In this document: positions 58,378-64,000 of the stretch, piece after piece
Numbering within the stretch: position 1 is the first letter of the stretch
How the letters are laid out: every line of letters starts with the position of its first letter
NCBI RefSeq assembly: GCF_001499905.1
Contig: NZ_LQIS01000011.1
Location: 57,608-121,607, forward strand
From: Mycobacterium sp. GA-1285
Lineage (GTDB): Bacteria > Actinomycetota > Actinomycetes > Mycobacteriales > Mycobacteriaceae
Length of the DNA: 64,000 nucleotides
Reading direction: 5' to 3'
Program-made: the position numbers and the translations under genes
The notes under the pieces: model-generated
Told to the model about the DNA's origin: nothing
The model's database searches: none
What the model saw: the letters and a program-made list of their open reading frames with translations, nothing else

Positions 58378-59379
58378 ATGGACTTGAAGGAACCCGGCAC
58401 TCTGCCAGATGCCGCCGCCGAGCCGGCTCCGAATCCGCACGCCACCGCGGAACAGGTGGAAGCGGCCCGCCATGACTCCAAGTTGGCCCAGGTGCTTTAC
58501 CACGACTGGGAAGCCGAGAGCTACGACGAGAAGTGGTCGATCTCCTACGACAAGCGCTGCGTCGACTACGCCCGCGACCTGTTCGACGCGACCGTTCCGT
58601 TCTCCGAGCAGCGCAAGCTGCCATACGACCGGGCGCTGGAGCTCGGATGTGGCAGCGGGTTCTTCCTGCTCAACCTGATCCAGGCGGGCGTGGCACGGCG
58701 CGGCTCGGTGACCGACCTGTCACCGGGGATGGTCAAGGTCGCCACCCGAAACGGCGAGAACCTCGGCCTCGAGATCGACGGGCGGGTGGCCGACGCGGAG
58801 GGCATCCCGTACGACGACGACACCTTCGACCTCGTGGTCGGCCACGCCGTGTTGCACCACATCCCCGACGTCGAACTGTCGCTGCGCGAAGTGGTGCGGG
58901 TGCTCAAGCCAGGCGGGCGGTTCATCTTCGCCGGCGAGCCGACGAACGCGGGGGAGAACTACGCCCGGCCGCTGTCGACGCTGACATGGCGTGCGGTGAC
59001 CAACGTGACGAAGCTGCCGGGGCTCTCGGGTTGGCGCCGTCCACAGGCCGAACTCGACGAGTCGTCACGCGCGGCCGCATTGGAGGCGGTCGTCGACTTG
59101 CACACCTTCTCGCCGGCCGACCTCGAGCGCATGGCAAGCAACGCCGGCGCCGTCGAAGTCTCGACCGCCACCACCGAGTTCACCGCCGCGATGCTGGGCT
59201 GGCCGCTGCGCACCTTCGAAGCCGCCGTCCCGCCCGGCCGATTGGGTTGGGGGTACGCGAAATTCGCGTTCCACAGCTGGATCACCCTGAGCTGGATCGA
59301 CGCCAACGTCTGGAACCGCGTCGTACCGAAGTCGTGGTACTACAACGTCATGATCACAGGGGTCAAGCCAGCGGCGTGA
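58378..59379 (+). CDS. SAM-dependent methyltransferase
   Basis: 333 residues. Class I fold: motif I LELGCGSGFFLLNLI near residue 88, TDLSPGMVKVATRNG, then IPYDDDTFDLVVGHAVLHH and VVRVLKPGGRFIFAGEP. The N-terminus (EAARHDSKLAQVLYHDWEAE and ESYDEKWSISYDKR) is characteristic of the Rv3038c group. The C-terminal part has a region rich in Trp and aromatic residues that may shape a lipid-binding lid. The ATG lies 11 bases after echA17. Equals Rv3038c; its substrate is not known to me. Confidence 0.88.
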   Translation: MDLKEPGTLPDAAAEPAPNPHATAEQVEAARHDSKLAQVLYHDWEAESYDEKWSISYDKRCVDYARDLFDATVPFSEQRKLPYDRALELGCGSGFFLLNLIQAGVARRGSVTDLSPGMVKVATRNGENLGLEIDGRVADAEGIPYDDDTFDLVVGHAVLHHIPDVELSLREVVRVLKPGGRFIFAGEPTNAGENYARPLSTLTWRAVTNVTKLPGLSGWRRPQAELDESSRAAALEAVVDLHTFSPADLERMASNAGAVEVSTATTEFTAAMLGWPLRTFEAAVPPGRLGWGYAKFAFHSWITLSWIDANVWNRVVPKSWYYNVMITGVKPAA

Positions 59380-60545
59380 CAGTGACGTTCGGCGTCGACG
59401 ACGTCGACTATCTGCGTAGCCCGGCCGGCGTCGACGCTCTGCGCCGAACCGCCATGCTGCAGTTGACCGGTAAGACGCTGGTCGCCGACATCGCCTCTGC
59501 GCGTGCGCGTTTCGGTGATCGCGCGGCCGTGCTTGTCGAGACGACGCTGCTGCGCCGCAAGGCGGTGGCCAAACTCGCCGATCCCGACGGCTGGCTGTTC
59601 ACCGACGAGGCCCTGCAGCAGGCCACCGCCGAACCGGTCGCCCGGCACCGCGCCCGTCGACTCAGCGGCGCACGCGTGCACGACGCGACGTGTTCGATCG
59701 GCACGGAGTTGGCTGCGCTTCGCGAATCGGCCGCACTCGTGATCGGCAGCGATATCGATCCGGTCCGGCTCGCGATGGCGCGCAACAACGTCGACGGTGT
59801 GGACCTCTGCCGCGCCGACGCTCTGCGGCCCGTCACGCACCGCACGGTCGTTGTGCTCGACCCGGCCCGACGCAGCGCCGGGCGCCGTCGGTTCGATCCG
59901 CGTGACTACGCACCGCCGCTCGACCAGCTGCTCGATGTCTACCGCCGACACGACACCGTCGTGAAGTGCGCTCCGGGAATCGATTTCGACGCGGTCAGGC
60001 GGTTGGGCTTCGACGGTGAGATCGAAGTGTCGTCGCTGACGGGCAGCGTGCGGGAAGCGTGCCTGTGGTCGGCCGGACTCACTGACGGGGCGGTCCGTCG
60101 GCGAGCCTCGTTGTTGGACACCGGCGAACAGATCACCGACACCGATCCCGACGATTGTGCGGTCGCCCCCGCGGGGCGATGGATCGTCGACCCGGACGGT
60201 GCCGTCGTGCGCGCGGGGCTGGTCCGTCACTACGCAACGCGGCACGGGCTGTGGCAGCTCGACGCCGACATCGCCTACCTGTCGGGCGACCGGCTCCCAT
60301 CCGGTGTACGCGGTTTCGAGGTGATCGACGAAGTGGCCTTCAGCGAACGGCGGTTGCGGCAGGCCCTTTCGACGCGTGGCGTCGGCGCGGTCGAGATCCT
60401 CGTGCGCGGCGTCGACATCGACCCCGACGCGCTGCGGCCGCGGCTTCGACTGCGTGGCTCACGGCACGCTTCGGTGGTGATCGCCCGCATCGGGGCCGGA
60501 GGTGCAAGCCGGGCAACGGCATTCATTTGCCGTCCGTCGCGCTGA
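59376..60545 (+). CDS. Methyltransferase with THUMP-like C-terminal domain
   Basis: 389 residues. An N-terminal helical part (residues 1-95) precedes a class I methyltransferase core with VHDATCSIGTELAAL as motif I and VIGSDIDPVRLAMARNN, then VVVLDPARRSAGRRRFDP. The final 90 residues (FEVIDEVAFSERRLRQALST and VEILVRGVDIDPD) are THUMP-like, typical of this family. It may act on RNA, given the THUMP-like domain, but that is inferred. GTG start overlaps the previous stop (GTGA). Equals Rv3037c. Confidence 0.85.
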   Translation: MTVTFGVDDVDYLRSPAGVDALRRTAMLQLTGKTLVADIASARARFGDRAAVLVETTLLRRKAVAKLADPDGWLFTDEALQQATAEPVARHRARRLSGARVHDATCSIGTELAALRESAALVIGSDIDPVRLAMARNNVDGVDLCRADALRPVTHRTVVVLDPARRSAGRRRFDPRDYAPPLDQLLDVYRRHDTVVKCAPGIDFDAVRRLGFDGEIEVSSLTGSVREACLWSAGLTDGAVRRRASLLDTGEQITDTDPDDCAVAPAGRWIVDPDGAVVRAGLVRHYATRHGLWQLDADIAYLSGDRLPSGVRGFEVIDEVAFSERRLRQALSTRGVGAVEILVRGVDIDPDALRPRLRLRGSRHASVVIARIGAGGASRATAFICRPSR

Positions 60546-60611
60546 CTGTCCGCGTATCCTTGCGGAATGCGCCGGTATCGGAGACCGGTGCCGGATGCGA
60601 GGACGTCGACG

Positions 60612-61304
60612 ATGCGCAGTTTCAGGTGGGCCACTCTGTACGCGGTGGCCGCCGTCGCGGGCGCGGTCGCCATCCCCGCGGCCGCCGCCCAACCGGGGTG
60701 CGCCGACCTGCAGGGCACGGTCGGGCCGGATCGAATCTGCCGGGTGCAGGTCGAAAAGCCGAACTACACATTGAAATTGAGTTTCCCCGACGACTATCCC
60801 GACCAGGCACCGCTGGTGGCCTACCTGACGCAGGCTCGCGACGGGTTTGTCAACGTCGCCGAGAATCCGGACGCGAGCGGTCTGCCGTATGAACTCGACG
60901 CCGAAGGCACGGGTTACCGCTCGGGACCGCCGACCACCGGCACCCGCAGCGTGGTGTTCACGGTCTGGCAGAACGTCGGCGGGGTGCGTCCCCAGACCTT
61001 CTACCAGTCGTTCAACTGGAACCTCGCCGCGAATGCGCCGATCACCTTCGACACCTTGTTCAAACCGGGCACCGAGCCTCTGGCCGTGATCTACCCGGAG
61101 ATCGGTCGGTACCTGGAGAAGCAGGGGATGATCGACCCGGTTCCGCCGAGCGAAGGTACCGAGCCCGCGAACTACCAGAACTTCGCGCTCACCGACGATT
61201 CGCTGATCTTCTTCTTCAGTCAGGGCGAACTGTTCCCCGGATCGGCGGGCCCGGTTCAGGCGACGGTGCCGCGCGCCGCGGTGGCGCCGATGCTCGCGCT
61301 CTAG
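60612..61304 (+). CDS. Secreted MPT64-like protein (TB22.2)
   Basis: 230 residues. Signal peptide MRSFRWATLYAVAAVAGAVA then IPAAAA, cleavage near residue 26. The mature protein shows the MPT64 pattern: YTLKLSFPDDYPDQAPL, LPYELDAEGTGYRSG, TRSVVFTVWQNVGG then TFYQSFNWNLAANAPITFDTL and a C-terminal RsiV-like half. Two Cys (CADLQGTVGPDRIC) probably form a disulfide. The ATG at 60612 is used; an ATG at 60567 would spoil the signal peptide. Its end overlaps the convergent lipoprotein gene by four bases. Equals Rv3036c; function unknown. Confidence 0.87.
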   Translation: MRSFRWATLYAVAAVAGAVAIPAAAAQPGCADLQGTVGPDRICRVQVEKPNYTLKLSFPDDYPDQAPLVAYLTQARDGFVNVAENPDASGLPYELDAEGTGYRSGPPTTGTRSVVFTVWQNVGGVRPQTFYQSFNWNLAANAPITFDTLFKPGTEPLAVIYPEIGRYLEKQGMIDPVPPSEGTEPANYQNFALTDDSLIFFFSQGELFPGSAGPVQATVPRAAVAPMLAL

Positions 61305-62632
61305 GCCGGAGCGAAGCCGTACACCACACCGTCGCTGGTGGCGGTGACCACGCGGCGATCCTTGCCGATGGAGACCCCGACGGGCCATCCCGTCGCCCTG
61401 GGCAGCGGATAGGTGTTGAGCGTGCGCCCATCCTCGGGATCGAAGACGAGCAGGGCCTGTCCGGCCTCACCTTCGCGGATGACCGTGTAGGCGACATCGG
61501 GCCCGGATCGGCTCGAGGTCGACAGCGGCACGACGTCGTCGCGGGTCCACTGCACCTCGCCGCGATCGCCTTCGTCCTTGATGCCGATCAGCTTGGCCCC
61601 GGGCCCGCCGCCGGCGACGATCAGGCCGTCGGGTGACACGGAGGGTGGGGTCTGCGCGAGGTACTCGAGCGGCACCGACCACTTGGCCTTGCCGTCGGCG
61701 GCGTCGAGCGCCCACAGATGGTCGTCGCGTCCGTTGACGTAGACGGTCGATCCGTCGGCCGAAAACACCGGGCTGGCAAGGGGTCCGCCGCCGACGGCGT
61801 CGCTGGTCCACTCGCGGGTCAGAAGCGGTGACTGCCCCGGCCGGTAGCGCAGGCCGACGAGGATGGGCGCGTCCGCGCCCGGCTCCCACAGTGAAAGGAC
61901 GACGGTCCCGGTGGCGGAGGCGAACGCCGGTGCGGCGGCCACCGGGCAGCGGGGACGGGCCGGCCTGCAGTCGGAAAGTCCGCGCTCGGAGTCCTTCGGA
62001 TCGACACCGGCGACCAGGTCGAGCGGGCTGCCCTCAACCGTCCCGCGGTGGGCGTCGAAAACCAACACCTGACCCAGGTGCGTCACGACCAGCAGGTGCC
62101 CCGGGCTCAAAATCCGCGCCGTGGTCGGCATCCCGATGACCGGTTTACGCCAACGGATCCACTGCGTCGGCGGGAACGACAGCATGGCACCGGGCTGGCC
62201 GATGTAGAGGTTGTCGAAGCCATCAAAGAGAGGACTGGAAAGGGGGCCTCCCGGTCCCGGACCCTGTACGAGGCGGGTGCACCACCGTTGCCGCGCCTTG
62301 TTGTCGGCCTCCCACACCATCAGGGAGCAACCGTCGGGGGTCTGCGCGTTGACGGCCAGATAGCTGCCGGAGCCGAGTGCCACCGCGGCCGCGAGGTCGC
62401 CCTTGACCGACCGCGTCCATTCCAGGCGAAGCGTGTCGGCGCCCGCCACCGGTCGGTAGCTGCTGTTGGCGGCGTCGCCGTATTGGGCGGCCCAGCCGTC
62501 GGCGGCCTTGGCGTCGACCCAGGAGGCTGTGTCCTGGCAGGCGGCCAGTGTGGCCGTGAGCAGCGCCGTCAGTACTGACACCGCCAGTACGGTCAATCGC
62601 CGGAACACTCGATCCTTCCCGTTTTTCGTCAT
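61301..62632 (-). CDS. PQQ-type beta-propeller lipoprotein
   Basis: 443 residues. The N-terminal signal peptide ends in a lipobox, LTALLTATLAAC, predicting a membrane lipoprotein. The mature part repeats beta-propeller blades of the PQQ/BamB type: VVTHLGQVLVFDAHRGTVEG, GSTVYVNGRDDHLWALDAAD, GKAKWSVPLEYLAQ and LLVFDPEDGRTLNTYPLP. No PQQ-enzyme catalytic residues stand out, so it is more likely a scaffold than an enzyme. It is divergent from the hexapeptide transferase gene and convergent with the MPT64-like gene. Equals Rv3035. Confidence 0.87.
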   Translation of the reverse strand: MTKNGKDRVFRRLTVLAVSVLTALLTATLAACQDTASWVDAKAADGWAAQYGDAANSSYRPVAGADTLRLEWTRSVKGDLAAAVALGSGSYLAVNAQTPDGCSLMVWEADNKARQRWCTRLVQGPGPGGPLSSPLFDGFDNLYIGQPGAMLSFPPTQWIRWRKPVIGMPTTARILSPGHLLVVTHLGQVLVFDAHRGTVEGSPLDLVAGVDPKDSERGLSDCRPARPRCPVAAAPAFASATGTVVLSLWEPGADAPILVGLRYRPGQSPLLTREWTSDAVGGGPLASPVFSADGSTVYVNGRDDHLWALDAADGKAKWSVPLEYLAQTPPSVSPDGLIVAGGGPGAKLIGIKDEGDRGEVQWTRDDVVPLSTSSRSGPDVAYTVIREGEAGQALLVFDPEDGRTLNTYPLPRATGWPVGVSIGKDRRVVTATSDGVVYGFAPA

Positions 62633-62688
62633 CGGTCCACGTGAGGGTAACCGTTCCAGATCGGTACGCTCGCGTAGGCTTTGCGGCC

Positions 62689-63426
62689 ATGACGACCATG
62701 TGGGGCGCGCCGTTGCACAAGCGCTGGCGAGGGTCGCGACTGCGTGACCCGAGGCAGGCGAAGTTCCTGACGCTGGCGTCGCTGAAATGGGTCCTGGCCA
62801 ACCGCGCCTACACCCCGTGGTATCTGGTGCGCTACTGGAGATTGCTCAAGTTCAAGCTGCGCAATCCGCACATCATCACGCGGGGGATGGTCTTCCTCGG
62901 TAAGGGCGTGGAGATCGAGGCGACGCCGGAGTTGTCGACGATGGAGATCGGCCGCTGGGTGCACATCGGCGACAAGAACACCATCCGCTGCCACGAGGGT
63001 TCACTTCGGTTCGGCGACAAAGTCGTGCTCGGGCGCGACAACGTCATCAACACCTACCTCGACATCGAGCTGGGAGACTCGGTGCTGATGGCCGACTGGT
63101 GCTACATCTGCGATTTCGACCATCGCATGGACGACATCGACGTGCCGATCAAGGACCAGGGAATCGTCAAGGGGCCGGTGCGAATCGGGCCCGACACCTG
63201 GGTCGGCGTCAAGGTCACTGTGCTGCGTAACACCACGATCGGGCGTGGTTGCGTGCTCGGCTCGCATGCGGTCGTGCGCGGTGACGTGCCCGACTTCTCG
63301 ATCGCGGTCGGTGCGCCCGCGAAAGTGGTCAAGAACCGCCAGTTGGCATGGGAGACATCGGCGGCGCAGCGCGCGGAACTGGCGGCGGCCCTCGCCGACA
63401 TCGAACGCAAGAAGGCCTCCCGCTAG
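62689..63426 (+). CDS. Left-handed beta-helix (hexapeptide) acyltransferase
   Basis: 245 residues. An N-terminal helical region of about 65 residues (KRWRGSRLRDPRQAKFLTLA) precedes hexapeptide repeats such as VEIEATPELSTMEIGRWVHI, IELGDSVLMADWCYICDFDH, VRIGPDTWVGVKVTVLRNTT and IGRGCVLGSHAVVRGDVPDF, ending IAVGAPAKVV, the typical close of LbH acetyltransferases. The CDFDH block holds the likely catalytic His. TAGGCT at 62675-62680 lies 8 bases before the ATG, so a leaderless message is likely. By position it equals Rv3034c. Substrate: perhaps a sugar or lipid-linked glycan. Confidence 0.87.
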   Translation: MTTMWGAPLHKRWRGSRLRDPRQAKFLTLASLKWVLANRAYTPWYLVRYWRLLKFKLRNPHIITRGMVFLGKGVEIEATPELSTMEIGRWVHIGDKNTIRCHEGSLRFGDKVVLGRDNVINTYLDIELGDSVLMADWCYICDFDHRMDDIDVPIKDQGIVKGPVRIGPDTWVGVKVTVLRNTTIGRGCVLGSHAVVRGDVPDFSIAVGAPAKVVKNRQLAWETSAAQRAELAAALADIERKKASR

Positions 63427-63469
63427 CAAACGCCCCGCTAGCAAGCGCCCCGCCTCGTTTCGTTTCTGC

Positions 63470-63501
63470 GCGAGCGCCCGTGTCTGTGCACGACGCGCCG
63501 C
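63470..63501. repeat. Half copy of the copy-D repeat
   Basis: GCGAGCGCCCGTGTCTGTGC, then ACGACGCGCCGC, matches the left arm of the inverted repeat at 15527-15560 at most positions. No full partner arm follows. Just before it, CGCTAGCAAACGCCCC at 63420-63435 is repeated with one change at 63437-63451. Confidence 0.5.
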
Positions 63502-63704
63502 TGAATTACGACACTCTGCGGACGCTCGGCGCCGTTCGGCGACCGCAAACCGCCCCCTAACCCCCTAACAGGGGCATGCGCCCACCCTGTATCCGTGTGC
63601 GGTGGGTAGGGGGCTTCGACCCGTTTTCGGGGTGTTCGCGGATCCATAACGTTCGCATCAGCTCGCCGGACGTCGGCGACCAGACATCCGAAAGGACAAC
63701 GGAG

Positions 63705-64000
63705 ATGACGAACGTAATCGACTGGATTCTGAACCTGTTCCGCGACGAGGTCTCGGCTCAGGCCTTCGTCGACGACCCGGAACGCGCCATGTGCAGTGCC
63801 GGCGTGCAGAACGCCTCGGCGGCCCAACTGCAGCACGCGGCCGCGGCGGTGGCGCCGGCGGCGGTGGTGCATGGTGGTGGCGATCCGGTGGTGGGTTTGC
63901 AGCAGGCGGTGGCCCAGACCCATGGGATCGCTTTCGCTCCGCAGCGCCAGACCGAGGTGTTGTCCAACAACGACACGCTCAGCCACAACGACACCCGGTT
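63705..64000 (+). CDS. IniB-like N-terminal domain protein, partial (3' end outside window)
   Basis: The first 98 codons are visible. MTNVIDWILNLFRDEVSAQA, FVDDPERAMCSAGVQNASAA and GGGDPVVGLQQAVAQTHGIA followed by FAPQRQTEVLSNNDTLSHND show the IniB N-terminal domain that opens the mycobacterial IniB-like proteins; such proteins continue into Asn/Asp- or Gly-rich repeats, and the NND/HND start of such a region is visible at the edge. IniB is induced by cell-wall inhibitors, though regulation of this copy is unknown. AAAGGA stands a few bases upstream of the ATG. Confidence 0.8.
   Translation, partial: MTNVIDWILNLFRDEVSAQAFVDDPERAMCSAGVQNASAAQLQHAAAAVAPAAVVHGGGDPVVGLQQAVAQTHGIAFAPQRQTEVLSNNDTLSHNDTR

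Overview
The window is from a fast-growing, GC-rich mycobacterium (Mycolicibacterium-like). This rests on gene content and order: from about 19.6 kb to the right end, many genes follow, in reverse orientation, the order I remember for M. tuberculosis H37Rv Rv3063 down to Rv3034c (cstA, ligB, cyp136, TetR, SDR, dinP, TetR, FMN reductase, nrdH-nrdI-nrdE, TetR, flavin monooxygenase, nrdF2, adhC, fecB, ctaD, serB2, ABC ATPase, Nudix, echA17, two methyltransferases, TB22.2, a PQQ-type lipoprotein and a hexapeptide transferase). Blocks not in that order are inserted between them. I see no tRNA, rRNA, IS element, CRISPR array or prophage.

Region 1 (1-1730) is the 3' part of a molybdopterin oxidoreductase. 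Region 2 (1810-19536) is a catabolic island: family III CoA-transferase, aldehyde dehydrogenase (frameshifted), TetR regulator, P450, acyl-CoA ligase, thioesterase, a small gene relic, KshA-like Rieske oxygenase, Baeyer-Villiger-type monooxygenase, alpha/beta hydrolase, kinase-fold protein, SnoaL-like protein, two luciferase-like oxidoreductases, acyl-CoA carboxyltransferase and a second P450. Every promoter region of the island carries all or part of one inverted repeat, TACTGTAA-N3-TTACAGTA. The simplest reading is one regulon run by the TetR gene inside it, breaking down an alicyclic (terpenoid- or steroid-like) carbon source.

Region 3 (19.6-32.0 kb) holds cstA with its YbdD partner, ligB, a membrane sulfite-oxidase-fold protein, two SDRs, a phosphotransferase-fold protein, a TauE/SafE carrier, cyp136 with its divergent TetR, and a free-standing LeuA-type regulatory domain. 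That last gene is preceded by an apparently leaderless 13-codon leader peptide and two mutually exclusive stems, which is an attenuator layout. Region 4 (32.0-36.0 kb) holds a frameshifted AAA ATPase coupled to dinB, a TetR and an FMN reductase.

Region 5 (36.0-49.4 kb) holds the class Ib ribonucleotide reductase genes nrdHIE and, 8 kb further on, nrdF. Both have paired NrdR-like boxes with the same 32-bp offset. nrdE is interrupted by a 408-residue intein with an endonuclease domain, placed exactly before an active-site cysteine. Between nrdE and nrdF sit small secreted proteins with an IdeR-like box, an ABC transporter with a methyltransferase, a SufR-like regulator, a frameshifted cupin gene, a geranylgeranyl-reductase-type flavoprotein, a TetR and a monooxygenase.

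Region 6 (49.6-64 kb) holds the conserved housekeeping genes from adhC/fecB/ctaD/serB2 to the start of an IniB-like gene. Recurrent palindromic elements built on GCGAGCGACCG or GCGAGCGTGCG sit in several intergenic gaps. Three genes carry single-base frameshifts; whether these are real or sequence errors cannot be decided here.
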